Source of the DNA: Bacteroidales bacterium
GTDB taxonomy: Bacteria; Bacteroidota; Bacteroidia; Bacteroidales; ML635J-15
Length of the DNA: 44,958 bases
Direction of reading: 5' to 3'
Assembly (NCBI GenBank): GCA_003249955.1
Contig: QKHS01000097.1
Location: 1-44,958, forward strand
Below are positions 34,968 to 44,633 of the stretch, in pieces. The notes below the pieces were generated by a model, which was not told the origin of the DNA, made no database searches, and saw nothing but the letters and a program-made list of their open reading frames with translations. How positions within the stretch are numbered: position 1 is the stretch's first letter; each line of letters starts with the position of its first letter. A program made the position numbers and the translations under genes.

Positions 34968-36518
34968 ATGAAAGTATTAAGAAATTTCAGCCGTTTACTT
35001 GTAGGGATTATTTTTGTCTTTTCAGGATTTGTAAAAGTTGTTGATCCGTTGGGGTCTGCATATAAATTTACTGATTATTTTACGGCAATGCATCTTGATT
35101 TCATGAGCGGAGCCGCTTTGGTACTGGCAATAATTATGTCTGTTGCCGAGCTTATTATAGGAATAGCCCTTGTATTTAATCTGGTACCAAAACTTGCCTC
35201 GTGGGGAGTACTGCTTTTTATGTTGTTTTTTACCCCGCTTACACTGTGGCTGGCTGTAGCAAATCCGGTCAGTGATTGTGGCTGTTTTGGTGATGCTCTG
35301 ATTTTAACGAACTGGCAGACTTTTTATAAAAATCTTATAATTCTGGCTTTTGTCGCCGTTATTTTTATGTCGCGTAAGAAATACAAGCCAGCTTACAATA
35401 TGTTTTTTCAGTGGACTTTGGGAATATTGTTTACGATTGCTGCAACATTGGTTTCTGTTTACAGCCTGCGTAATTTGCCGGTAATTGATTTCAGACCGTA
35501 TCACATAGGTGCAAGCATTCCTGAAGGAATGATTATTCCCGAAGATCAGTTGCAAAACAAAGATGTTTATAACAGTACTTTTATTTACGAGAAGGACGGT
35601 AAACAGCAGAGTTTTACATCTGAAAATCTGCCGGACTCGACATGGAAATTCGTTGATGCAAAACATGAACTGGTAAAAGAAGGATATAAGCCACCGATTC
35701 ATGATTTTACAATTGAACCTGTATTTTTACCGGGAATAACTCCGGAACCGGTTGAAGAAGTTTATGTGAATCTTTATGATGCTGAGTTTGTTTACACAAA
35801 AGGAACCGATACTGTGTCGTATAGTGTGGATATGCTTCCGGATAATACCTGGAAGTTTGAGAATGTGACTTATGAGTCAGAACTGGATACTTCGCTTATA
35901 AGCCTTATTTATCTGAGCCCCGAAGGAGCGGAAGAGAACTTTACAATCAATAATTTACCCGGAGAAGATTACGTGTTTATTGATGCAGTTTATACTGCTG
36001 CAGAAGATTCGGAAGCTGTCCCTTATGGTGAGGATATCGCCGGAACGGTATTGGACGATGACGGGTATTTCTTTTTGATGGTGATGCTGGATGTCAAAAA
36101 AGCAGATACCAGATATCTTGAGAAAATAGATAAGATTGTTGAATATTGTAAAGAAAAGGATTATAAATTCTACTGTCTTACAGGTTCCAATGCTGAAGAT
36201 ATTTCGGCTTTTGTAAAAGAACATAAACCGGCTTACAGTTTTTATAATACAGATCCTATTACTCTTAAAACAATTGTAAGATCAAATCCGGGATTATTGC
36301 TCCTTAAAAAAGGTGTGATTCTTAACAAATGGTCTTTCCGTAATATTCCCGACACCGGTCATTTAATCAGAGATCTTAGCGCATCTTCAATTTCAGAACA
36401 TCAGGATGTGCAGTCAAACTATCTGGTGATTATTTACATATTGTCGGTTTTGCTGTTTATGTCTCTGTTCCACACCTTGTATAACTGGTTGGTAAAGAAC
36501 AAATATGTTAATTTTTAA
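34968..36518 (+). CDS. BT_3928-like DoxX/MauE-type membrane protein with expanded middle region
   Basis: 516 residues. A DoxX/MauE-like N-terminal part has about five TM segments (about 9-28, 45-70, 75-97, 115-135, 148-167), with SDCGCFGDAL near 102-111 as a likely redox cysteine pair. A soluble region follows with three degenerate repeats (about 200-345), then a thioredoxin-fold-like segment without CxxC (YFFLMVMLDVKKADTRY to LLLLKKGVILNKW, about 365-470) and a final TM (about 488-506). Relatives are usually near 370 residues with one repeat, from memory. It lies 22 nt after tmk and 9 nt before tpiA. Envelope redox or quinone-linked function is inferred. Confidence 0.7.
   Translation: MKVLRNFSRLLVGIIFVFSGFVKVVDPLGSAYKFTDYFTAMHLDFMSGAALVLAIIMSVAELIIGIALVFNLVPKLASWGVLLFMLFFTPLTLWLAVANPVSDCGCFGDALILTNWQTFYKNLIILAFVAVIFMSRKKYKPAYNMFFQWTLGILFTIAATLVSVYSLRNLPVIDFRPYHIGASIPEGMIIPEDQLQNKDVYNSTFIYEKDGKQQSFTSENLPDSTWKFVDAKHELVKEGYKPPIHDFTIEPVFLPGITPEPVEEVYVNLYDAEFVYTKGTDTVSYSVDMLPDNTWKFENVTYESELDTSLISLIYLSPEGAEENFTINNLPGEDYVFIDAVYTAAEDSEAVPYGEDIAGTVLDDDGYFFLMVMLDVKKADTRYLEKIDKIVEYCKEKDYKFYCLTGSNAEDISAFVKEHKPAYSFYNTDPITLKTIVRSNPGLLLLKKGVILNKWSFRNIPDTGHLIRDLSASSISEHQDVQSNYLVIIYILSVLLFMSLFHTLYNWLVKNKYVNF
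35570..35998 (+). repeat. Three degenerate repeats in the BT_3928-like protein
   Basis: Units share the pattern F-x-Y-x-K/P-x-G, then S/N-F/Y-T/S, N/M-LP, W/Y-x-F-x-D/N-A/V. They lie near 35570-35680 (TFIYEKDGKQQSFT), 35776-35883 (EFVYTKGTDTVSYS) and 35901-35998 (LIYLSPEGAEENFT). Confidence 0.65.
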
Positions 36519-36527
36519 AATTTATAT

Positions 36528-37289
36528 ATGCGAAAAAAAATAGTTGCCGGTAATTGGAAAATGAATACGTTGCCGGCAGAAGGAGAAACTTTGGCCCGGG
36601 GAATAAATGAATTTATGGCAGAATACAATGCAGGTTCTGACAAAAAAATAATTCTCGGTGTTCCGTTTACTCATATCGACAGAGTTATTCATAGTGTTGA
36701 TTCAGAAAAAATCGCCGTTTCGGCTCAAAATTGTTCTCAGTACGATTCCGGTGCATATACCGGAGAAGTTTCAGCTTCGATGATTAAGAGTCTCGGAGCA
36801 GAATATGTAATTGTGGGACATAGCGAGAGACGTCAGTACTTTGGTGACACAGACGAGATAATCGGGCATAAACTCGCACAGGCATATAAAAATAATCTTA
36901 TTCCGATATTTTGTTGCGGCGAAAGTCTTGGCGAAAGGATGGAAGGGAAGTATTTTGATGTTGTAAAGTCTCAGATAATAAATTCGCTTATAAGGGTTGA
37001 AAAAAGCAATATTGTAAAAACAGTGATAGCTTACGAACCTGTCTGGGCAATTGGTACAGGTCAGACAGCAACACCTGCTCAGGCTCAGGGTATGCATGCT
37101 TTTATACGCCGGACTCTGGCCGATCTTTATGGTAATGCAATTGCCGGTGAAATAAGTATTCTTTACGGAGGTAGTGTAAATGCTGCAAATTCGGCAGAGT
37201 TGTTTTCTGCTGACGATATCGACGGCGGACTGGTGGGCGGAGCATCGCTGAAAGCAGAAGATTTTAAAACAATTATTAAATCCTTGTAA
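36528..37289 (+). CDS. tpiA: Triosephosphate isomerase
   Basis: Interconverts dihydroxyacetone phosphate and glyceraldehyde 3-phosphate in glycolysis. Motifs are the N-terminal KIVAGNWKMN with catalytic Lys, IVGHSERRQYFGDTD with catalytic His, IAYEPVWAIGTGQTATP with catalytic Glu and the flexible loop, and ILYGGSVNAAN to DGGLVGGASL at the phosphate site. 253 residues, all catalytic residues present. It lies 9 nt after the DoxX-like gene and 1 nt before prmA, so it is part of the tmk-rlmB run. Confidence 0.98.
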   Translation: MRKKIVAGNWKMNTLPAEGETLARGINEFMAEYNAGSDKKIILGVPFTHIDRVIHSVDSEKIAVSAQNCSQYDSGAYTGEVSASMIKSLGAEYVIVGHSERRQYFGDTDEIIGHKLAQAYKNNLIPIFCCGESLGERMEGKYFDVVKSQIINSLIRVEKSNIVKTVIAYEPVWAIGTGQTATPAQAQGMHAFIRRTLADLYGNAIAGEISILYGGSVNAANSAELFSADDIDGGLVGGASLKAEDFKTIIKSL

Positions 37290-37290
37290 A

Positions 37291-38115
37291 ATGAATTATA
37301 TAGAAGTTGCCATAAATATACCTGAAGAAAAAGCAGCATTGTCCGAAATAGTTGTGGCCTTTCTGGCAGAGCAGGGGTACGAAAGCTTTTCCGAAGAAAG
37401 AGAAAAACTGCTTGCATACGTATCCGAAGATATCTTCGATGCGGATAATACAGACATGCTTATGAAGGCATATAATCTTACATATACTGTTAACATTATT
37501 GCACAGCAGAACTGGAATGAAGAGTGGGAGAAAAATTTTGATCCTACCGTGATTGATGATATTCTTACTATTAAAGCCCCTTTCCATTCTCAGGAATTTA
37601 ATACTGTTCACACAATCATAATCGAACCCAAAATGTCGTTTGGTACAGGACATCATGCAACAACATATATGATGTGTAAGTTAATGTCAGAATACGACTT
37701 TTCGGAATCAAGAGTTCTTGATTATGGTTGCGGTACAGGAATTCTGGCAATTTACGCATCAATTCTTGGAGCATCAGATATAATTGCTGTGGATATTGAT
37801 GAATGGTCATACGAAAACACCGTGGAGAATGCCCATAAAAACGAAATTGCAAATATTACGGCTATAAGAGGCGATATTAAATCTGTACCTGAGCTCAAAT
37901 ATGATTTTATTTTTGCCAATATCAACCTTAATGTTCTTAAAAAAGATATTCCGGTTTTGTCGGGATATATGAACAAGGGTTCTGTGTTATTTTTAAGCGG
38001 ATTTCTTATTAACGAATTGCCCCAGATTGAAAAAGTCTGTTCGGATAATGGTTTGTTTTTTGTAAAAAACATGGAAAAAGATAACTGGGCCGGGTGCATT
38101 TTTAATAAAAACTAA
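37291..38115 (+). CDS. prmA: Ribosomal protein L11 methyltransferase
   Basis: SAM-dependent methylation of ribosomal protein L11. The N-terminal substrate-recognition domain (about 1-90) is followed by IEPKMSFGTGHHATTYMM (family hallmark), SAM motif I VLDYGCGTGILAIYAS, the acidic loop AVDIDEWSYENTVENA, and FANINLNVL, equivalent to the NPPF region. 274 residues, typical of the Bacteroidota form. One nt separates it from tpiA and two from the next gene. A co-transcribed tpiA-prmA pair is common in the phylum. Confidence 0.96.
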   Translation: MNYIEVAINIPEEKAALSEIVVAFLAEQGYESFSEEREKLLAYVSEDIFDADNTDMLMKAYNLTYTVNIIAQQNWNEEWEKNFDPTVIDDILTIKAPFHSQEFNTVHTIIIEPKMSFGTGHHATTYMMCKLMSEYDFSESRVLDYGCGTGILAIYASILGASDIIAVDIDEWSYENTVENAHKNEIANITAIRGDIKSVPELKYDFIFANINLNVLKKDIPVLSGYMNKGSVLFLSGFLINELPQIEKVCSDNGLFFVKNMEKDNWAGCIFNKN

Positions 38116-38117
38116 TT

Positions 38118-41100
38118 ATGAGAAGAGTATTATCAGTTGTATTTGTTTTGCTTTGCGGTCATGTTGCATTTTCGCAGGTATTTCCCGAAGATAATGACAA
38201 ATTTATAAAAGCTTTTGGTCAGGAGTTAAATTACACCGGAGAAGTAAGAGACGGAGCGAAAAGCATCGAAAAGGAATTTAAAGAATTCTGGGAATCGGAC
38301 AGTCTTACAACTGAAGAGAAAAACAGTTTTATAAGTACTGCAAATATTATGGCCTCAAAGGGATGTAAGGGCTATCCCGACTTTGTATGTCTGGCTGATA
38401 ATGCAATGATGTTTAACCGTAAAAAGTTTGACCGCGGACAATATCAGATTTATGAGAAAGCTCTGATAGATATGCTTAACGAAGGAAAAAGGCCTAAACT
38501 AAGCGATATTTCGGATTATATGCTTAATATGAATGCTCTTATGTCGAGAAATATCGTTTCGAAAGGAGCAAGAACATTCTGGAAAGCCGAAAACAGTTCT
38601 TTTTTAATAAAATATGACCGGGGAATAAAAATTGTTTTTAATAATATCAATCTGATCGGATACCAAGGCGTTGACAGTGTTAAAATTTATAAAACGGACG
38701 GGGAATATTATCCGGTTAAAAATTCATGGACAGGAAAAGGCGGAATTGTAGGATGGGAGAGAGTAGGATATGGTATGGACAGTATTCAGGCAAAACTTGG
38801 AAACTACACAATTGACATGCGTAATATTTCCTATACGGCAGATTCCGTTGTCTTTACCAATTCTATGTTTTTCCGTAAACCCATGCTTGGTAAACTTATA
38901 GATAAAGCAGGTAATCTTGACAATCCTCAAAAATCAGATTATCCCAAGTTTACTTCATATAATCAGCATTTTGAACTGCGCAATATCGTGCCGGGAATTG
39001 ATTATGAGGGTGGTTTCAGTATTCACGGCAGCAGCTTTATAGGTTCCGGGACAAAAGAAGAACCTGCACAAATGAAGATTACCAAAAATGATACTATTAC
39101 TTTCACTGCTTATTCCCGCACATTTTATATCGACAACGAAAAAATTGTATCCGATAATTGTGCTATTATTCTGAGAATGGGTAAAGATTCAATATATCAT
39201 CCTAACCTTACTTTCAGGTTTTTTAATGAAAAAGGATTTCTGGAGCTTATAAGGACAAAGGAAGGAATGTCTAAAGTAAACTACACCAATTCATATCATG
39301 CAATAACAATGGATTTTACATGGATGCGCTGGTTTATTGACAAGTACAAAATTGAATTTACCATGATAAAGACTCCGGGAGTACCTAATGAGGTCATGTT
39401 CGAGTCTTCGGATTATTATCGTCTTGACAGGTATCGTGAAATACAAAAACGGGACCCTCAGCATCCGTTGGTTGTGGTTACCGGTTTTGTAAGTGCCTGG
39501 GCGGGGTATCCCGAGTTTTACCTGGGAGAACTTTCCAAATATATGGGATACAGTCCTACTCAGGTGGTTCAGATGGTTCTTGATCTTGCATATCGCGGAT
39601 TTCTGAGTTATGATACCGAGACAGAATATATAAAAGTATATCCTGAGGCATGGAAATTTCTGGAAGCACACCGTAAAACAAAAGACTCGGATGTTATCCA
39701 GATTCACAGTAAAACAGAAGGTGATGTGCCGAATGCGGAACTGAGTTTACTTAATTTTGATCTTAAAATATCGGGTGTTGAATATGTCCACTTGTCCGAT
39801 TCACAAAACGTAAAAGTCTATCCTATTGACCAAAAGATAACCCTTCAGAAGAACAGAAATATATTGTTTAACGGTACAATACAAGCCGGACAGTTTTATT
39901 ATTACGGAAGTAATTTTAAGTTTGACTACAACCGGTTTATGATAGAACTCACACAGTGCGATTCTATGAAGATGGTTGCCGAAACTGATTATATGGACTC
40001 AGAAGGTAAATATAAGCCGGCAATTGTAAGGAATAAACTAGAACAGATAAACGGGGAGTTTTACATTGATGAACCGATGAATAAGTCGGGAAAGTCAGAG
40101 TTTGCTGAATATCCTAAGTTTATTTCCAAGTCTAAAACATATGTTTATTATGACAGGCCCGATGTTTATAAAGGTGCTTACAAACGTAACGAGTTTTACT
40201 TTGAGGTTGATCCGTTTGAAATGGATAGCATTGAAGGATATTCACGTGATAACCTTAAATTTAAAGGCACACTTTATTCCGGCGATATTTTCCCTCCGAT
40301 AAAAGAAACACTGGTGCTTCGAAAGAGCGATTTTTCTCTTGGATTTAACACTAAAACAGGTCCGGTAGGTTTACCGCTGTACGGTGGGAAAGCGACCTAC
40401 TGGCACGAGATCGATCTTAGTAATCAGGGCTTAAGAGGATCAGGTAAAATAGATTATCTTACTTCAACTATTAATGCTGATTATCTTATTTTCTTCCTTG
40501 ATAAAATGGAAGGGCATTCAGATAATTTTGAAATGAAAAAACAGACTTCAGGAACAGAGTTTCCTTCTGTTACAGGTAAAGATAATACATTGAGATGGAA
40601 TGTGGATGATGATCAGTTTCTTATAAAGAGAGATACCGTTGATTTTAAAATGTTCGAGAATCAGGCTACACTTGAAGGGGATTTAAACCTTACATCAAAC
40701 GGACTGACTGGTGAAGGAAAGTTGTATATTGATAAGGCTAAAATTACTTCAGATAAATTCAGATACAAAGCTGATGTTATTGATGCAGATACGGCTGATT
40801 TTGACCTTTATACAATTAATATTCTGAATACGGATTTCGAGTCGGATAATGTTAACTCGCATATTGATTTTAAAGAACGGAAGGGAGTATTCAGGACAAA
40901 CGGTAAAAAAACAATCTGGAAATTCCCTGAAAATAAGTATATAAGCGAGATGAATGAAATGACCTGGTATATGGATCAGGACGAGCTGGCAATCAGTGCC
41001 GATATGGACGTTTTGCAGAAACTTGAAACTGTTGATGCAAATGTAAGTCCTAACGAGTGGGAGGATTTGTTCCTTGAAGGGCCTAAATTTACATCGGTAC

Positions 41101-42623
41101 ATCCGCGTCAGGATTCGCTCTCATTTGTTGCTCCGAGAGCAAAGTATAATTATAAGGAACACATTATATATGCCGAAGGAGTTAAATTTATACGCGCTGC
41201 CGATGCTACAATATATACCGAGGACGGAAATATTACTATTGAACCGAATGCAGTTATGCGTCCTATATCCAACGCGAAGATTATCGCTAACTCAACTACA
41301 AGATATCATACCGTTTACAATGCTGTGGTAAGTATATACGGCAAGAGAAATTATACTGCATACGGGGATTATGATTATATAGACAATACTAAGAATGCAC
41401 AAACTATTCATATGAATAAAATTTCTGTTGATGCTTCCGGCCAGACAATAGGCTCGGGACCTATAGCAGAACCGGATAATTTTAAAATTTCTCCTTATTT
41501 CAGATTTCAGGGAGAAGCAAAATTTTATGCAAATAATCCGGATCTTGAATTTAACGGTGGTGCAAAAACAATTGATGAATGTGATACAACTTCGTCCAAC
41601 TGGATTAAGTTTAAGAGCTTTATAGATCCCGAAGATGTTTATATCCCTGTGGATTCGCAGCCTAATAATATAAACAATTCACGTCTTATTGCCGGCCTTG
41701 TTCTTGCAAACTCAAATACTGTTTATCCGTCATTCCTTGGTAAAAAACGTAATCAATACGATCAGGAGATCTTCTCAGCCAACGGATTTTTGTATTATGA
41801 TCAGGAAGAAGGCAAATATGTTATTGCATCTAAGGATAAAATTGCAGAACCTGACTTGCCCGGAAACTTAATACGTATTCATAAAAATATCTGTAATGTT
41901 TATGGTGAGGGCAGATTTAATTTCAGTAACGACTTCGGATTGTTTAAACCGAATGCCATAGGAAATTTCCTTTATTATCCGGATACCGACACAACAGAAT
42001 TCAATCTTACAATGATACTTGACGCTTATTTCAGCAGTGAGGCGCAGAAATTAATGGCAGAAAGATTAAATTCGACACCAGGACTGGTTGGTATTGATAT
42101 GCGTGACGAAGTTTTTGAAAAAGCCCTTCTGGAATACCTTGGTACTGAAAAGGCCGACGAATGGTTCTCCAACATGAGCCTTGGCAATTACAATAAATTT
42201 CCTAAAGAGCTTAATGATAAAATTATTCTTACCGACATTCTGTTTACATGGCACCATTCCCTCAACTCGTTTGTTCATTATGGGCCTATAGGAATTGCCA
42301 ATGTTGGAAAAGAGCAGGTAAACAAATATGTGTTCGGATTTATAAGAATTGAGAAATCCCGTCGTGGAGATGTATTCGAGATGCTTCTTGAACCTAATGC
42401 CAACACATGGTATTATTTTAAATACAGTGCCGGTACATTCAGTGCAATTTCATCCGACGAGACCTATAATCAGATTGTTTATGATACAAAGCCGGGTCAG
42501 CGGGAGTTGAAGGAAAACGGGATGTTTTACCAGTTTGGCCTTGGCAGCTCTACTTATATGAAGAGATTTAAGAAAGACATGTATGACTTTTTCAAAATAG
42601 ATGAAGATATTGAAACCGAGTAA
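38118..42623 (+). CDS. Very large exported protein of unknown function (1501 residues)
   Basis: A signal peptide MRRVLSVVFVLLCGHVAFSQ has no lipobox, so the protein is periplasmic or outer-membrane associated. The body is beta-rich with recurring units of the form G-G-x-G-K-I/L-Y then D-S/T-A-D-F (for example LNLTSNGLTGEGKLYIDKAK and GSGKIDYLTSTINADYLIF), reminiscent of repetitive beta-helix or OstA-like scaffolds. Residues about 464-520 (LSKYMGYSPTQVVQMVLDLA, then RGFLSYDTETEYIKVYPEAW) look like a winged-helix-type fold, which would be odd outside the cytoplasm. No T9SS signal. It overlaps the GWxTD gene by 23 nt. I recognise it only as a Bacteroidota-type conserved protein; do not assign a function. 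Confidence 0.8.
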   Translation: MRRVLSVVFVLLCGHVAFSQVFPEDNDKFIKAFGQELNYTGEVRDGAKSIEKEFKEFWESDSLTTEEKNSFISTANIMASKGCKGYPDFVCLADNAMMFNRKKFDRGQYQIYEKALIDMLNEGKRPKLSDISDYMLNMNALMSRNIVSKGARTFWKAENSSFLIKYDRGIKIVFNNINLIGYQGVDSVKIYKTDGEYYPVKNSWTGKGGIVGWERVGYGMDSIQAKLGNYTIDMRNISYTADSVVFTNSMFFRKPMLGKLIDKAGNLDNPQKSDYPKFTSYNQHFELRNIVPGIDYEGGFSIHGSSFIGSGTKEEPAQMKITKNDTITFTAYSRTFYIDNEKIVSDNCAIILRMGKDSIYHPNLTFRFFNEKGFLELIRTKEGMSKVNYTNSYHAITMDFTWMRWFIDKYKIEFTMIKTPGVPNEVMFESSDYYRLDRYREIQKRDPQHPLVVVTGFVSAWAGYPEFYLGELSKYMGYSPTQVVQMVLDLAYRGFLSYDTETEYIKVYPEAWKFLEAHRKTKDSDVIQIHSKTEGDVPNAELSLLNFDLKISGVEYVHLSDSQNVKVYPIDQKITLQKNRNILFNGTIQAGQFYYYGSNFKFDYNRFMIELTQCDSMKMVAETDYMDSEGKYKPAIVRNKLEQINGEFYIDEPMNKSGKSEFAEYPKFISKSKTYVYYDRPDVYKGAYKRNEFYFEVDPFEMDSIEGYSRDNLKFKGTLYSGDIFPPIKETLVLRKSDFSLGFNTKTGPVGLPLYGGKATYWHEIDLSNQGLRGSGKIDYLTSTINADYLIFFLDKMEGHSDNFEMKKQTSGTEFPSVTGKDNTLRWNVDDDQFLIKRDTVDFKMFENQATLEGDLNLTSNGLTGEGKLYIDKAKITSDKFRYKADVIDADTADFDLYTINILNTDFESDNVNSHIDFKERKGVFRTNGKKTIWKFPENKYISEMNEMTWYMDQDELAISADMDVLQKLETVDANVSPNEWEDLFLEGPKFTSVHPRQDSLSFVAPRAKYNYKEHIIYAEGVKFIRAADATIYTEDGNITIEPNAVMRPISNAKIIANSTTRYHTVYNAVVSIYGKRNYTAYGDYDYIDNTKNAQTIHMNKISVDASGQTIGSGPIAEPDNFKISPYFRFQGEAKFYANNPDLEFNGGAKTIDECDTTSSNWIKFKSFIDPEDVYIPVDSQPNNINNSRLIAGLVLANSNTVYPSFLGKKRNQYDQEIFSANGFLYYDQEEGKYVIASKDKIAEPDLPGNLIRIHKNICNVYGEGRFNFSNDFGLFKPNAIGNFLYYPDTDTTEFNLTMILDAYFSSEAQKLMAERLNSTPGLVGIDMRDEVFEKALLEYLGTEKADEWFSNMSLGNYNKFPKELNDKIILTDILFTWHHSLNSFVHYGPIGIANVGKEQVNKYVFGFIRIEKSRRGDVFEMLLEPNANTWYYFKYSAGTFSAISSDETYNQIVYDTKPGQRELKENGMFYQFGLGSSTYMKRFKKDMYDFFKIDEDIETE

Positions 42624-43899
42624 TTATATTGTTTTATTTATTCTGGCGGCAGGATTATTTGCGGCTTCCTGTGTTAGTGTTCAGCAAACAACAGCACCGG
42701 CTCCGTCATATAAATATAACTTTTCGTCATTATACAATCCCGGTGAGTCTGATTTACATCCCGAAGTACGTACTTACATTAATACAGATACCTCGGCAAT
42801 AGTTTTTTACAGAATTCCAAAATCTGAACTCAGGCAATTGCTTACAGATCCTTCGTCTTCTTCGGTAAAACTGCAGATAAAGTATGTTTTAAGAGATGTA
42901 TCAACTTTCGAAATTGTTGACAGCAGTTCTTTTATTAATTCTATAAATATTAAAGAAACGAATTCCTCTGTTTTCAGTTACTTTCATGTTAAAATTCCTG
43001 CCAAATCAAACTATAAACTTATTGTAAGTATTGCAGGTCAAAGGGAAAAATCGGGGAAACGTCTTATTATGGAACTTGACAACAGCAGTGTCTTTACTCA
43101 GGATTATTTTCTGCCGGAAAAATCTGAAGATAGTGCGTGGACGGTATTGTATGATAATTATGTTAATGAAGAAGGAATATACAGGATAAGCTCAAAAACA
43201 CATCAGGGAGCAAGTCTTAATTTTGAGTATTATAAGTTTCAGGAATATGTTCTTGTTCCGCCTTATTATCTTGCAAAATATGACACTGAAGTTCATAAGC
43301 CTGATTCTGTATTCCTGTATAAGCCCGGAGATACTCTGACTTTTCCTGCCAAAGGCATTTATCTGATGAGGCCGTCATCACAAAGTCCTGCTTCTGTACG
43401 TTTTATAAATGCCGGAAGATATTTTCCGGATGTCATGGTTCTTAAAGATATGCTCGAACCACTTAAGCTACTTACAGGCAATAAGGAATATAACGAAATA
43501 AGCGGCAGTGAAGATCTTAAACTTGCTATAGATAATTTCTGGCTGTCCAAATCGGAAAATCAAAAAATTGCAAAAGAGCAGATCAGGGTTTTTTATAATC
43601 GTGTTGCGCTGGCAAACAAGTATTTTACCGACGATAAAGAAGGCTGGAAAACAGATAGGGGAATTATTTATGTAATGCTTGGCCCTCCGTCGGTTATTAA
43701 TATGAGCTCTGAAGGTGAAGAATGGATTTATGGAGAGAATCCTGATGTTGCCGGAGTTTTGTTTATTTTTGACAAGATTAATGATTCCTGGGCAGGTAGC
43801 CGATATGTCCTTCGCAGGAATGAAACTTACCAGTCGGTATGGGCTAAGGCACTTACTACCTGGAAAAACGGCCGTATTTTTACAATAACAAATAATTAA
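42601..43899 (+). CDS. GWxTD-domain lipoprotein
   Basis: 432 residues. The signal peptide MKILKPSNYIVLFILAAGLFAASC has lipidated Cys24. A beta-rich N-terminal region (about 30-290) is followed by a helical stretch (about 300-345, with NFWLSKSENQKIAKEQIRVF) and the GWxTD domain: EGWKTDRGIIYVMLGPPSVI, then EEWIYG and FIFDK (about 352-400). GWxTD (TIGR04514) is a Bacteroidota/Acidobacteriota-type domain without known chemistry. The start lies 23 nt inside the preceding gene and no better start preserves the signal peptide, so the two genes are probably translationally coupled and act together. Confidence 0.88.
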   Translation: MKILKPSNYIVLFILAAGLFAASCVSVQQTTAPAPSYKYNFSSLYNPGESDLHPEVRTYINTDTSAIVFYRIPKSELRQLLTDPSSSSVKLQIKYVLRDVSTFEIVDSSSFINSINIKETNSSVFSYFHVKIPAKSNYKLIVSIAGQREKSGKRLIMELDNSSVFTQDYFLPEKSEDSAWTVLYDNYVNEEGIYRISSKTHQGASLNFEYYKFQEYVLVPPYYLAKYDTEVHKPDSVFLYKPGDTLTFPAKGIYLMRPSSQSPASVRFINAGRYFPDVMVLKDMLEPLKLLTGNKEYNEISGSEDLKLAIDNFWLSKSENQKIAKEQIRVFYNRVALANKYFTDDKEGWKTDRGIIYVMLGPPSVINMSSEGEEWIYGENPDVAGVLFIFDKINDSWAGSRYVLRRNETYQSVWAKALTTWKNGRIFTITNN

Positions 43900-43901
43900 T
43901 A

Positions 43902-44633
43902 ATGGATAATTACATTTTCGGATTAAGACCGGTTTACGAAGCTATAAAAGCCGGAAAAGAGATAGACAAGGTTATGCTTAAAAATAATCTTATGGGAGAA
44001 CTGTCCGGCGAGTTGATTTCAGAATTGCGTAAAAAGGGAATTCATATGCAGTACGTACCTCAGGAAAAGTTGGATAAGGTTTGCAATAAAAACCACCAGG
44101 GAGTTATTGCATTTATTTCGCCTGTGTCATACCATAATCTCGAAGAAGTTGTAAGTGCGGTTTTTGAAGACGGCAGAACTCCCTTAATTGTTTTGTTGGA
44201 CAGCATTACCGATGTGCGTAATTTCGGAGCTATTGCACGTACCTGCGAATGTGCAGGAGCAGATGCAATTGTAATTCCGTCGTCTAATAGCGTAAGGATT
44301 ACCGAAGATGCAATAAAAACCTCGGCGGGAGCACTTTATAATATTCCGGTTTGCCGCGAAGCTAATCTTGTTGACAGCATATTACTGTTAAATCAGATGG
44401 GCGTTGAAGTGGCTGCGATCACCGAAAAAGCCGAGAGGTCTCTTTTTGAACTTGATATGACAGTGCCACTGGCAATTGTTCTGGGCTCTGAAGATACCGG
44501 AATTTCGGTTTCTGTATTAAAACGCTGCGGCAAAAAAGCCAAAATTCCTATGGTTGGTAAGACCGAATCACTTAATGTTTCTGTTTCGGCTGCTCTGGCA
44601 GTATATGAAGCCGTGAGACAGAGAGGAATTTAA
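43902..44633 (+). CDS. rlmB: 23S rRNA 2'-O-ribose methyltransferase RlmB (TrmH/SpoU family)
   Basis: Methylates the 2'-OH of G2251 (E. coli numbering) in 23S rRNA. The N-terminal substrate-binding domain starts MDNYIFGLRPVYEAIKAG and includes NHQGVIAFI. The SPOUT catalytic domain has DSITDVRNFGAIARTCECAG (motif 1, catalytic Arg), LGSEDTGIS (motif 2) and IPMVGKTESLNVSVSAALA (motif 3, knot). 243 residues, full length. It lies 2 nt after the GWxTD gene and ends the plus-strand run. Another site specificity within the family cannot be excluded. Confidence 0.93.
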   Translation: MDNYIFGLRPVYEAIKAGKEIDKVMLKNNLMGELSGELISELRKKGIHMQYVPQEKLDKVCNKNHQGVIAFISPVSYHNLEEVVSAVFEDGRTPLIVLLDSITDVRNFGAIARTCECAGADAIVIPSSNSVRITEDAIKTSAGALYNIPVCREANLVDSILLLNQMGVEVAAITEKAERSLFELDMTVPLAIVLGSEDTGISVSVLKRCGKKAKIPMVGKTESLNVSVSAALAVYEAVRQRGI

